DNA of 64,000 nt from Trichuris trichiura. Lineage: Eukaryota > Nematoda > Enoplea > Trichinellida > Trichuridae. The notes beneath the pieces are model-generated. The model searched no databases and was not told the DNA's origin. It was given only the letters and a program-made list of their open reading frames with translations. The position numbers and the translations under genes were made by a program. The stretch's first letter is position 1; each line of letters begins with the position of its first letter. Positions 33,305-45,133 of this stretch are shown here, one piece after another. Location: the NCBI GenBank assembly GCA_037903355.1, contig JBAJFE010000011.1, forward strand, positions 2,675,001 through 2,739,000, in the 5' to 3' direction.

Positions 33305-35308
33305 CTAATTACGATGAGCCTTAGATTTAAGTATAAATGTTTCTTCTGTAACTGGTCTAGCGTTTCTTGTACGAGCTGGGCATAGGCAATAAGTGGCGTC
33401 GGGACCTGGAAGACCAAGTATACCAGGTGGTCCTTCCGGGCCTGTATGACCGATCGGACCGATTTCGCCAGGCGGACCCACTTCACCCGCATCTCCTTGT
33501 TCGCCGGTTATTCGATCGCTTCCCGGTTTACCCTTGGGACCAACGTCACCAACTGGGCCAGGTTCACCTCGATTGCCTTTCAATCCTGCCACTTGTTCAG
33601 CGTCCGTCCCATTTGTTCCTCGAGGACCGGGTTCACCGGGAGGGCCGGGAGGACCTGGAAGACCATTTTCGCCAGGCACTCCAGGCGGTCCGTCAACGCC
33701 ATTCATTCCTGGCCGGCCGGTGCTTCCGCGAATTCCTTGCGGTCCTAAAAAAATGCAATCTACTAACTGCTCGCATGCGACATTTTTAAACAATTCTTAT
33801 GACGTCAGAAAAGGCATACGCTTCTACACGACCTTCCAACCTTACTATCCCCCTTAAGGCAAAGTATGAATAAGTTCGCCAAGTCTTCTCATCGAAAAAA
33901 CTTAAGACCAATCAAACGCCTCCACACGAACGTGACCCGTTACGCCGTATTAGATAACAATGCAAATTATGTCGACACTTTCGATAGCACTCTGTCATTG
34001 GCTAAATAGAGGAATAAACTATTTCAAGTTTTGCATATGTACGCTGTCGGTTGGTACATCAAAGCGGGGAGGACCTTAGTTAAGCAATAAATTAAACTTT
34101 GCTCGAACGTGAAAGTTCAAGCGATGATCCGATAGGAGAAAAAAAAATTAGCCATCTGTCTCGATGGCGGTTTTACTTGACCCAACAAACATGCGAACTA
34201 TTGACTCCGTTTGACGAAAAGGCCAAGGTTACGTGAAAGTGATGATCATTGCAATCATCACCTCTTCAATCTGTGACGCAGCGACTTGGCGCACGCCGCA
34301 GATGCGAAGAGAACTATTCTTACTTATTATAAGCCCTTTGTAAAAAAAATTCATACAATCGCGTACTGCTGAACGAAAAAAAGCCGCTGTTGCAAAGCTG
34401 ATAGAAGTTTGAGAAGGCATACTCTCTCATCCTAGCGTCACTGGCGAGGCGAGCCAAAAGTCGCTATACTTCATAAGCTACAACTGAAGGCTGAATAACA
34501 AAAAGAAAAAAGCTATTATAGAAAGAGGATTTTTGGTAAAAAATTAAAAAGACTCACCTGGGTTACCTAAGGGTCCATCGGCGCCGGCAGGAGACGAGCA
34601 TTTCAAACAGCCGCGCATCACTTGAGGAATGGGATGGACAACGGGGGCGTCTTTGCCATCTAAACCCTTCTTTCCTGGAAGGCCAGCCAATCCTGGTTCA
34701 CCTGGGATCCCAGGTGGTCCTTGAGGTCCCGGCAAACATTTCGACGCCTTCGCCGGTCGACAATTGCATTTCTTCCCTGTCGAACTTCTAGTATGCACTG
34801 ATAATCTATTGTTTTCCTTTATTGCCACTGTATCATCATTGCCATCCGGAAGGGAAGACTCATTTCTTGACTGCGCTATTTCAGTTTCATTCGCTGTGGT
34901 AGCTACGTCTGCGTAAAGGACTCTTTGCTGTTCAAAGGAGGCGCGGAAAAGTTTTGACTAGAAATATTTACCTGGCTCGAAAATATTGTGCACAAAACTG
35001 GGCGCTTGTCTGCGCTTTCGAGGTAGCCTAAGTTCGGTTAGTATTTCCTCCCAAATTTTGCCCAATTCTCCCTGAAAGCACCCCAACATGTGACCAAGCA
35101 ATTCCAATGGTCAGACGCGGGAGGAACAATGATGGTGAAAAAGGTTGCTTACTGAGAATAGTTTCACTTGAGTGTCGAGGTCAGCGTCAACGCTGCTTAT
35201 TTCCATAAAAATCAGTGGAAGCATGCATATGCAAACTGAGATGGCTAATAAGCTGAGCAAAACGGAAATGGTTGAAAAGAAGTGAACGTCGGAACGGGCA
35301 GATGCCAT
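33305..35308 (-). CDS. Nematode cuticle collagen
   Basis: Structural collagen secreted by the hypodermis and cross-linked into cuticle. Four exons give one exact open frame of 348 residues: 35153-35308, 34972-35071, 34558-34908 and 33305-33744, with an 813-bp third intron. The N-terminus ([20 protein letters not shown]) has a hydrophobic anchor and the length of the nematode cuticle collagen N-terminal domain. A basic site LPRKRRQAP fits the furin-like (BLI-4 type) cleavage region known in these collagens. After a Cys pair ([11 protein letters not shown]) come Gly-X-Y blocks beginning [20 protein letters not shown], interrupted by a CLKC segment, then a second block starting [16 protein letters not shown] with few interruptions, and a C-terminal [10 protein letters not shown] with a Cys pair. 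The last exon is GC-rich compared with its neighbours because of the repeat codons. Confidence 0.95.
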
Positions 35309-37182
35309 GCGATCAAGCGGTAGCTCAAAAAACGTTACGCTAAATTGGCAGGCGCTCACACGGCCATTTAAGTGTTCTTAAAAGTCGGTCACTGTGAACA
35401 CAAAGCCAAGTTCAACTGTATACATTCATTCATACGCACAAAATGGCAATGCGACTGAGAGAGGTCAAAAATAATTCACTGGTAAAAATTTGTCGAAAAA
35501 ACTGGGGCGACGAATGCGCTCCAGACTTTGCATCTGTTGAGCAATGTCGACAGCAACATTTAGCAACTGCCCTTGTCGGCAGCAACAAACAAAGCTAAGC
35601 AGTAAATGGCACATACGCTACGTGCGTTACTATTAACAACAGCCAGAAAGGAAATACAATCAAGTTCACCGGGTTTCCTTTGATATATGAGAAAGATGAA
35701 AAATTCGCGAACTTCGATAGGAGCAAAGGTAAGGTTTGATTATAGAAAATTCTATCTTCTCCTACCCATGATGACTTGCTATAAGCACTGTACGTTCAAC
35801 TCAGTATTACAGAGGAAACCAGCCTTAATGGATGCTCTATGCAATGAAACGCGCTTTAGATGATTATGCAAACCAACGAGAAGCCCGTCTGCAACGAAAT
35901 TGCTCAAAGAATTTGGTCAACGTTTCATTGGAATGAGCAATGGAGGCCTACCTTGGCCTTGGCTTACGAAGATTAAGTAGAATGCTCAAATGCGACCAGC
36001 GGTTGGCTGGATGTAACAAGCATGCTTCTCGTCTTGAAGAAATTAGTCAATGTTACCTGCATATCGCAACGATAACGCATTAGACAGAAAACAATGTCAA
36101 CAGAAAAAGAGGTTTACCGGGAAAACTGTTTTTTTTATAACTACGAGATGTTGAAAGAAATAAATTAATACATTTTAAACGTCATACTATACGATTACTA
36201 AAACAGCAATGGTCTGCTAAGGTATTCAGTGCTGCTGAGCAGTTGAAGCCAAGGAATGGTTTATGACGTGCCGTTACCAGCTCTTTTCTAACCGACCTTG
36301 AGGTGGACTCAACTGCGAAGCAAAATAACCGTGCAAAAGTTAGGCAAGTGAAGTAGGCAAAAGTTAGTGCGGAAACGCCTTTCAAAGGCGGTTAATTTTC
36401 TTAAGCACGTTTATAGGCAAAAGATTTTTCGGGAAAATAAAATTTTACAAAACGACCTTCAGTTTCGCTATTACAATCGATTTTCTTCTAAAGAAAAAGC
36501 GTAGTAGCTTCTACGCAGCATTGCGGTTCGAACGGAGAGGCAGAACTCGCGGACAAGGTAAAACGGCCTCTTACCTGAAGTATGAAGCATAGACGCACTG
36601 AATTTTGCAGCGCAAGCCGGTTTCATAACCTATGCCAACGTAAACAACAAGAAATTAAAAACTTGGAAGTAATTACCGTACCACCGATAAAAGTTTTCAT
36701 GTTTACCTTTTGTTAATCACAACCACGTCATAAATATGGCGACAAGAAAAAAATAAGTTTTAATTTAGTAACTGTTGTAAAATATAATAATGCTTTTGTG
36801 GCATAAAAAGAATTATGAGAAAAAGTAACGTCACTACTATTGCTAGGTTTGATTAATAACTGACTTTTTGACATATTAGCTAAGTAAGAGTTATTATTAA
36901 CAAAGTTATTAATTTTTCTAAGGTGCGCAACCGCCTTTGGCACCTGCACAGCGCCTGATAACATCATGCGCAGGCCTTCATGTGATGCCGATACTGTCGC
37001 CTGTACAACGAATGTACGCGTAGGGAAAACCAACCTGAAAATCAATTACTGTGGGACGTGTGAATCTAGCTTTTTCGGCAGTTTGTTTGTTCGTTTTATA
37101 AAATATTTTTCGTTTCCAATTAAGTCACTGCCAGTGAATAGTTGTTTATTTGTGGCACATATTTTGAAAGTCGGCTTTCAAT
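35309..37182. other. Divergent intergenic region, no gene seen
   Basis: About 1.9 kb between the collagen and WDR83 start codons. AT-rich. ORFs at 36182-36385 and 36728-37045 have no protein-like features. Must include both promoters; no motif identified. Confidence 0.5.
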
Positions 37183-39179
37183 ATGTCGCAGACAAAAGAA
37201 TCCGCAGCCCGGATGAAGCTGGTAGCCACTTTGAATTGCAAACAAAATGCAGTAAGAGCGGTTCGCTTTAACGGTGGGAATTTTTACGCTCAGCGCGAAA
37301 TTCTACGCGCGCTTTTTTTCTAGCCGACGGCAACTACTGCTTAACCTCCGGCGGCGACAAGACTATCAAGCTTTGGAATCCCCATCGCGACAATTGCGGT
37401 CTTTTGCTAAAAACCTATTCAGGTCACGGTTACGAAGTTCTTGACGCTCGCAGTTCTCACGACAATGCTCAAATTGCGTCCTGCGGTACGGACAAACAAG
37501 TGCTTTTATGGGATGTTGAAACAGGAAGAATTTTGCGCAAGTTTCGCGGGCATGCCGGTGAGTACCATCCTGCCGTTCATCCTAATTGCCATTCACCCGA
37601 CGTATCGTTTCTCAGGAACGCATTTTTGAAAAAAAAACTATCTTTTAAAATGTTCCGGAATGGAAACAAGATTTCTTTGCAGGGCTTGCAAGTTTTTGTA
37701 TTTGCGCTTAGGAGAATTTTTCTTTAAACTTTACAACTCGTCTCGAGCTTTTGTGAACTTTTGTCTTACTTGACAATACCGTATTCCTCCCATGCCATTC
37801 ACTAATGATCAGCAGGTACTTTATGGGTTCGTCTTGTTTCCTTTAAAACTAGCCTGCGCAGCGCTAGAAGCTCAGATGTTTAGTAAGTAGAAAAAAACTG
37901 TATCTTTGATTTTTTTTCATCGCATACGCGGTGAGCACTATTGGTGGAAATAAAATCACATTCCCTTAATGCAGACTAAGCAAATACTGTTGGTTTTAAG
38001 TTGTTGCTTAGGCTCTTGATTGCAGGTTTAAGCTTGGGCTGCCTGGGGTTACTTAGCCTAACAGAACGTGATTTTACTTTTACCTACAGTATTCCCAGAT
38101 GTCTAATTCAAAAAACCCCTATTATTTCTTTCCAGTTAACAAAGAGCGGCAGCGTTGTTGGACTATGCATCAAAGGCACTAGTGCATTAAGTGTATCGGC
38201 AACTTCAGCGGGTTTTGCTTTTCACAGTTCAGTGTTTTTTTTTTACATGTAACAAGTGTAAGTTAAGTTCCTACGTAGCATAACTCATGATTAAGCTTCA
38301 AAATATAAGGATCCTTTTCTGCTGCGTCTTCAACGAATTGTATCCCACTGACCGCTTTGGTTATCATATTTTTTTCAAATATTTATTACAGCTTACCGTA
38401 CTCCATCCTGCTAATTTACGCATTTTCGATTTCTACCATTTTTTAGGTTGCGTCAATTCCATTGCTTTCAACAAGGACTCCAGCGTAGTAGTGTCGGGAA
38501 GCTTGGACGGAACCGTTCGAGCTTGGGACGCAAAGGGTCGTGGTCAACATCCCATACAAGTAATGGACGAAGCGTCCGACTCTGTTACCTCCGTCACTTG
38601 TTCGGCTCATGAAATTTTGACCGGCTCAGCCGATTATCACGTAAGGCGATACGACCTTCGTCAGGGCATGTTCTATTCCGACTACCTTGGAAGTAAGCTG
38701 CCGAGTTCAAATGCGTTGGTTCGTTCGCGTTTTAACTTTTCAGTTCAATTTCAGAAACAGTGAGCAGCGTCAACTTTAGCAAAGATGGTCAGTGTATTTT
38801 GGTTTCCTGTTTGGACTCGACAATTCGCCTTCTGGAAAAGGGCAAAGGACAACTGCTGACCGAGTGAGCGCTTCTGGCATTTTTTCATTATACTTATTAA
38901 TCTCCGCTTGTGTGTATTGACAGATTCACCGGTCACGTGAACGTCGAATACAAAACGGACAGTAGCTTTTTCAATTCGGATAGGCAGGTAGTGAGCGGTT
39001 CCGAAGATGGCAAAGTGTATTGTTGGAATTTGCTCGGCAAAGAGGTGCTATGCACGCTCAATCATCCCGTACCATTTGTCATCGCCTCCATAAGCGTCCA
39101 CCCGGAAATTGAATGCGTCCTAAGTGCGTGTCGCGGAAATGTCTACCTATGGAAGAATGCGGACGCATTAGTCTCATGA
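37183..39179 (+). CDS. WDR83: WD40 protein WDR83 / MORG1
   Basis: Seven-bladed WD40 scaffold linked to MAPK signalling, HIF prolyl hydroxylase PHD3 and spliceosome function in mammals. Start ATG at 37183 (MSQTKESAARMKLVATLNCK). A 51-nt intron follows AVRAVRFN, then DGNYCLTSGGDKTIKLWNPH, TYSGHGYEVLDARSSHDNAQ and RKFRGHAG before a roughly 890-bp intron. After ttttttag: CVNSIAFNKDSSVVVSGSLD, DEASDSVTSV and YHVRRYDLRQGMFYSDYLGS. After short introns: ETVSSVNFSKDGQ, SCLDSTIRLL, GHVNVEYKTDS and SGSEDGKVYCWNLLGKEVL. The stop is at 39177-39179. Order and wording of the repeats follow human WDR83 throughout (about 310 residues). The large intron holds only AT-rich ORFs. Confidence 0.95.
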
Positions 39180-39268
39180 GGCAAAGTCGTTGCAAAGTTC
39201 ATGATACCTGCAATGGGACGTGTCACGCAAACAAATAGGCATAGGCATTTCTTGAGCGCGATACAACA

Positions 39269-39454
39269 ATGAAAACAAATCGATCAGTTCAATATTTTCT
39301 TTTCGCTATAGCCAAGAAATCAATGCTTACGTCACAATGTGAAACTTTGCTAAGCTTGGCCATTTCATCATTACTGCTTTATTTGCATCCATTTGCCTCA
39401 GCCGATGATCCTTTACAACTTTTGCCGATAAGGCGTTCCAACGGAGGGAAATGA
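39269..39454 (+). CDS. Small ORF with signal-peptide-like N-terminus
   Basis: 61 codons from an ATG, with an internal ATG at 39323 that begins MLTSQCETLLSLAISSLLLY followed by LHPFASADDPLQ. This resembles a signal peptide with a cleavage site after ASA, leaving a short peptide with a RR pair. It overlaps, on the opposite strand, a second ORF (39379-39624) with six cysteines, and both are unlikely to be real. No family recognised. Confidence 0.25.
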   Translation: MKTNRSVQYFLFAIAKKSMLTSQCETLLSLAISSLLLYLHPFASADDPLQLLPIRRSNGGK

Positions 39455-39624
39455 CGGAAGAAAGTCTCGAAAGTGTGACGACAAATTGATCCGATTGTCT
39501 CACTGGCGTAGCAGTGTTGGGCACCTTCCTCAATTGTCTCTACAATGAACGACGGTGGCTGCTTGTTTCGGCACGGACAAGAATCTTCGTTGACCCGTAA
39601 AGCCGAATCCACCAGCGAAGGCAT
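39379..39624 (-). CDS. Possible small Cys-rich protein
   Basis: 81 codons from a true ATG at 39624, preceded by an acceptor-like cctgcag. It has six cysteines (residues 16, 18, 38, 48, 70, 80) with segments ALRVNEDSCPCRNKQPPSF and ASETIGSICRHTFETFFRHF. The even, paired cysteines suggest a secreted disulfide-bonded peptide, possibly with its signal peptide on an upstream exon that I could not place. No family recognised. Antisense to the previous entry. Confidence 0.3.
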   Translation of the reverse strand: MPSLVDSALRVNEDSCPCRNKQPPSFIVETIEEGAQHCYASETIGSICRHTFETFFRHFPPLERLIGKSCKGSSAEANGCK

Positions 39625-39862
39625 GCTGCAGGTACGTTTGCCTCTTTTTCTTCTTGCCCAAACTGTGCCATCAATCGTTTGCCTTTTCGTCTTCGCACTC
39701 TTTTTAAGTTAGTCCTTTTTTTGCAACCGATCGCTTCGCTTCCAATCAACAAGTAGCGTTAGCACAATCTTTCCAGCTTGAAAATGAACATTTCCTCCTT
39801 GTTATTGTCACCAACGAGCGCGCAGATTATCGACGCGGCTCAAATGCATTACATTTTTGATA

Positions 39863-40081
39863 ATGGGATCGATTTCTGTTCGCTCGTATTCCTACGCGTT
39901 GCTGACAACACTATTGGCATTTTACTCCTCATCGGTCGCGTGTTTGACAAAGCGAAAACGCGACTTGACGACGAGTAAAATGAAGCTACTTAGTTTTCAT
40001 AGCGTGGATGGATATAAATCTGATCAAAGCTTGCGGTCGACGGGACAAAATGAGCTAATTGAAACTGCGGCTTACCAGTAG
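39863..40081 (+). CDS. Small ORF with signal-peptide-like start and KRKR site
   Basis: 72 codons. Starts MGSISVRSYSYALLTTLLAF, continues YSSSVACLTKRKRDLT and ends at 40081. A hydrophobic core is followed by a basic KRKR run that could be a prohormone-type cleavage site. This is the architecture of a neuropeptide-like precursor, but there is no repeated or amidated peptide. It may equally be intergenic chance or part of the 5' end of the BTB gene. Confidence 0.25.
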   Translation: MGSISVRSYSYALLTTLLAFYSSSVACLTKRKRDLTTSKMKLLSFHSVDGYKSDQSLRSTGQNELIETAAYQ

Positions 40082-40409
40082 CAATCTTGTTCCGAAGAGA
40101 CGATTGATCTTCCAATTAGGCGACCGGTATTGACCATACACAGCTAATAGAAATCTGTAAACGTTGCACCTGATTATCTTTTCGCGTTTAAACTCTTTTA
40201 AAAAAACGCGAGTTGTCTAACGCGAATCTTCTGCTGCTCGACTCGCCATTGAGGACACAAGTGACCGCCTGTGGCAGATAAACAAATAAAATTTGTTGGT
40301 ACTTGACAATCAAAAATTTTGAATTTTTGAAAACCTGTCAATTACTGTACCAGGTGTAGAACTGCCCAAAGGTTGTTTACAAATGTATGGTTGAATCGCT
40401 TGGTTGCAG

Positions 40410-41616
40410 AATGTTGTTCGCTCGCCGGCATGGACGATCAAGGTGGAATTCGGCCAACCGGATGCGTTGCGCAATTGCAGGATCCAAGCGAACGGTCGCG
40501 TCTTGTACGTATGCGAATTTTACTTGTCCATTTGGTCGGCTTTGTTTCGACGCCACTTTGAGTTGGAAAGCGACAAGTCGACGCTGCTTCTAAACAAACC
40601 GTACGACGCGGTAGTTCAATTTCTGCACTGCATATATCCAACCCAAAGGAAAGTGAATGGTTCGTCGTGACTACGCTGTTGAGATTTTTTTTTCTCACGA
40701 AGACTTTTAGGGGACAATCTGAAATTGCTGCTGGAAACAGCAAGCGACTTTGAATCCGAAGGAGTGCTGGTTAAATGTATGGATTATATGCGACGCGGGT
40801 GTCCTTTATCCTTGATGGAAAGATTGGAATTGGCTGATCGGTATCGACTGGAACCGCTGCTTAGCGAACTGATAGTTAACTTCTCAACGCAGCCCACTTT
40901 AAATCTCGAGTCGGCTCACTACTTGAATGTATCCGATCATACGAAGGTGCGACTTCTTGAAAACCTGTATCGAAAAGCAAGTAGCTCTAAGGGATATTCG
41001 GCGGTAAATAACACTGCTAAGCAGGTTCGCGGAAAATTAAAATGGCTTTTTCTTGCAGAATGACGACGCCCCTTTCAATGAGAAGACAACGAATCGTTTT
41101 GACCTGAAATCTGATCTCAATTTCGCGGCTCTGCGCACCCAAGGCTCACGCGTCTTCTATATTAATCCTTACTACGTTGCCGCCTGGTCCCAACTGGCTT
41201 TCGACACTGTCGTTTCGATGACAACTATAGAGTCGCTATCGTTGGCTGTTAGCGATGACGAAGCTGAGGCTTTCCTGTTCGCTGTTTACCCTCCGATGGA
41301 ACCGTGCACCGACCGTAACGCGTCCGTACGACTTAGAGCCGCCTGCTCGTTGCGTTCGCCGGGCTTGCTTTGTCTGACCGTTGACTACGTGCTGAACGAA
41401 TCGGCAAATTTGAACACGGGCGAAAAACTACTTATGCTCGATGGGTGCAAGTTGCATGACGTCATGCCTACCTGCCTTCTGGAGGTTGTTAGCGCGCACG
41501 ACTTGATCGACCTGATCACCAGACCCTTTTACGAAGCCTTGAGCAGCCAAGCAAAGGCTTGCATTCTTGATCGCCTCGTCTTTCTGCTTAAGCGCGGCCA
41601 GGATGCCATCGTCTGA
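40410..41616 (+). CDS. BTB/POZ-like protein, 5' exon not located
   Basis: Three exons: 40410-40660 after ggttgcag; about 40710-41002; and 41059-41616 after cttgcag, with introns of about 50-56 nt. The first two encode a BTB-like fold: AWTIKVEFGQPDALRNCRIQ, YVCEFYLSIWSALFRRHFEL, a block with VVQFLHCIYPTQRKV, then GDNLKLLLETASDFESEGVL and CMDYMRRGCPLSLMERLELA, the adapter-type pattern of nematode BTB proteins. The third exon seems to repeat the pattern in diverged form (SRVFYINPYYVAAWSQLAFD, DEAEAFLFAVYPPMEP, MLDGCKLHDVMPTCLLEVV), so the protein may contain two BTB-like units. BTB proteins of this kind often serve as Cullin-3 substrate adapters; that is inference. No start Met is visible in frame before 40410, so an upstream exon is missing. 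Confidence 0.65.
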
Positions 41617-41860
41617 GCTTATTCGAAAATTGCCTTTTCCTCTTGTTGCTTCGTCTCCGCTTCTCTCATTGTCCGCATTGTTATACTGCTTTTTTGGACT
41701 TCCAAACGAACGCAAAGTGAAAGCGAAACGTACGTACAACGTGGCAAAGGCGGTATGGCGATGAAAAAATACGGAAGATGGTAAAAAAAAGAAGGAATTT
41801 GGCTCGACGACCTTTGCAAAAGAGCCGATCATTCGCTGTTGGCTTTTCTGTCCAACGCTA

Positions 41861-44800
41861 TTATTGTATGACGCAATTCTTGTGGTCTTCCGAATCCATT
41901 AAGATACTATTCTTAAGTACGTTGTGTGCCATTTCGGCGTCTTCCTCGGTGCTGCAAATTGATACGGTAAGTAGGAAGCGCATACCAATCGAGCGTATAT
42001 ATACCCTTGATCGTGCGCCATCAGTTGTTGCACCAGCTCGTCACGCTTATTGACTATGCTTATCAGCTCTTCCATAAGGAAATCGATTCTCTGCTTAAGG
42101 GCTTCAGTTTTTTCCGACTCTTCCGTCTCCATTAATTCAGCCAGCTCTTTTTGTACAGCGGCGAAACGATTCTCGTACGAGCGTATGGTCTCCCTTTAGA
42201 AAGATAAGAGTGCATTGACAATTTTTAAAAAATACAGTAAGCTATACAAGAGACTCAGGTGCATCTCCCTTCTGGTCAGCATATTCCTTTCATTCAGCAG
42301 CGACAAGTAGTCATTCATTAATTGTTGCTCCTGCTCCGAGCCGGGCACTGAATGAAAGAAAACGTTTTGCGAACTTGTTTCGTTCATTCAACTTTTCGAT
42401 CCTACTACCTTCTTGCATCACTTTTCGCCACTGTTTTTCCACTTCGATGGCTTTGTGATCGAGCTCCTTTTGCTTGGCAACCAAAGCATCCATCTCTTCC
42501 GTCACCGACTGCAATTGCAATTCGAGCTGCAAGCAAAACGTCGACTCGAATGAACAATTGAATGATGGAAAAAGATTACTTACATCCAATGGGGTGATTA
42601 TCTTTGTTGGAGGTTTTTCCTGCTCCTCCTCGTCGGAAGGATGTTCGTTGGATGTCTCTTTCTGAAGAAAGGAGAGACCAGTTGGCGAGTCAACAAAAAA
42701 AAATCAATGGAAACAACTTACACCGCCACCGGCGCTACGCACTGTTTCGCCAAGACGACTGGACAGCATGTTGATGCTTTGAGCCAACTCTTGACCACGC
42801 ATGGAGCCGAAACGCTTGAAGCGCGCAAATGCCGATTCCGATGCGTTCTGCTTTGAGCAAAAAAAATATTATTAGGCATATTTTGCATAAATTGATGAAA
42901 CACTGACCACTGATTGCAAGGCTTTGTTGGCAACTGGAGTAGCACCCGTCGAAATGAGCAGAGATTCCTTCGTTATGGGACTAGGCAGGCGAACACCGGC
43001 CGATCCGGGATAACCTGCAGCAAACTCTTATGCAAATTTTGTTCCCTCTAAGGCGACTAGACGATTGGTCTTACCGTGATGGATAGAATTTGCACTTGAA
43101 CGCGAAACAGCGATACTTGACGCTGCAAGACAACAACAGACGAGTACACAAGGGACAAAAAGGGCCCAAGTTGAGCGAGCTTACCTTCGGGCGTCGTTTG
43201 ACGTGTTACGGGAGCCGAAAAGGGCACTTGGCTTTGTCCATTCGTCGCTGTTGGACTATCGACTTCCTTTTGAAGCGTTTCGGACAGTCGAATGACAATT
43301 GGCTCGTTGCCACCGGGTCCCAATTGTTTGATTATCTGACGAGCTCGCGACGTCAACTCTTGGAAGCGTTCGCTTTCCTGCAAATGGATTGGGACTTTGC
43401 GAGGACGAAAACAACGAGCAAACGAGCAATGGAGAACATACCGCGGAAAGCTTTGCCTGCTCATCATTGGCTGGGAACTTTTCCACCATTTCTCGCACTC
43501 GCCGACGCAGCTCTTCCTGTCGGCTTTTGCCAACTACGGCAGCCGCCTTTAGAGTATACAAAGTTTACTAGAATAAACAGCTGGGAAGGTCTTACCGGAC
43601 TGTCAATGTCCACTTGCTCGGCGGTCACTGAAGAAGCCATAGTTGGAACGTTATCCGCTTCGGTCGAGGCGATCATAGTTGCAGCCGTCTGAGACTCGTC
43701 ATCGCTGTCGAATGGATTCATCAACTCTTTCCTAGTCATCAGTACGGGCTTTTGAATGCTGTTTGCACTAAGCGTGTAAGAAAGTCGAGCAGGTTCGTCT
43801 CCGCTCGGTGAACAGCTTCTCATCGACTTTGGCGGCTCCGAAGGTGTGCTCAACTTTGATGGACTAACCGCTAACCGCGGCTCGTTGCTCACTTCCGAAG
43901 AGGCAATGGACGACGGTCGACCGCTCGACTGCGTCAACTTGGAACCGATCGTTAAAGCATCTGACACGTCTGCAAATGAGCAAACGTTGTTGTCAAATTT
44001 GCATAGCAAGAAAAAAGCGTCTTGTATACGAGAAACGACCTCTGGCTGATTTTCATTGTGGCACTACTAATAAGGAGAAGAGAAGATCCTTACAAGGGGT
44101 TAGCGCGTAGCAACTACATTGGCGGCAAAGCCAAACGGAATAAGAGAATAGTAAGTTTCAGTTACTTGAATCACGAAGCAGTTGAAATTTTCTTTCTTTA
44201 ACTATGACTGAATGAACATCGCTCATTGATATTCTTTTAGTGAATGAGTAGGTTAAGCTTGCAAAAAAAAACTGAGGTCGTTCCACGTCGTCCACTGCTT
44301 TTCCAATTATTCTCTTTTTTAGAAGCTAACGCACTTTGCTTTCGTATTCTCGCAAAAGAGCATTCAAAAATGCGAGAACTCAGCGGCGCTCTCGTAAAAG
44401 AGGAGATCAATGGTGAAGCAGCAAAAAAGCGGGAACGCACATGCAGCGAGAAACCACTTCGGGTAAGAAACGTTCGAAAAAAAGTAAACGCGCTTTTCAA
44501 GTTCAACAACTGCTATGGTTCGATAAAGAATTTGACTTGAAAACCATTTTAACGTAAAAGTTCAAATAATCATACTTCAAATAACAAATATGCCAACAGT
44601 TTACGTTGCATAATGAATTATGTAATAGTTAACATCATAGCTAAAAAAAATCACTGTGTTCTCGTGCTATCCATTGTCAAAAAATTACGTTTTCAACCGA
44701 AAACTTCATAACCCGCCATGAATGGCGCGAAAACAGATCTGAGAAAAGCGTTTAGCAATTAAGGTGTATACCAAACTAGGCAGTCGTTTCACGTACAGGT

Positions 44801-45051
44801 GTTGTAAAACTGAAAGCTTCACAACTTCTTGCATAACGCTGATATTATTGGCTTTATTTATTTTTATTCATAACTAACAGTGACTTTGATGACTTATTCA
44901 CTCACCCGTTTCGTTAAGTGCCCATATTTATTCTAATACTGTCTGAAGTTTTCATTTTCACTTGAAACATCGTTGGCGAGTCATCTTATATACCTGACAA
45001 TGTCTTATGCCAGAACATAAACCTTACGTATGACAGTCATCTTATGTCTAC

Positions 45052-45133
<82 letters not shown>

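Noticed and set aside
33367..33857. Long plus-strand ORFs opposite the collagen exon
   Set aside because: They are antisense to Gly-X-Y codons; the repeat composition removes stop codons on the other strand. Pro/Gly/Arg-rich output with no domain.
36728..37045. 105-codon minus-strand ORF upstream of WDR83
   Set aside because: AT-rich chance ORF rich in Asn/Phe/Leu, without domain or splice context.
37559..38446. ORFs within the large WDR83 intron (for example 38001-38252)
   Set aside because: The flanking exons join in frame into an uninterrupted WD40 protein, and the intronic ORFs show no recognisable sequence.
43090..43692. 200-codon plus-strand ORF
   Set aside because: Antisense to EHBP1 coding exons, which carry the recognisable protein on the minus strand.
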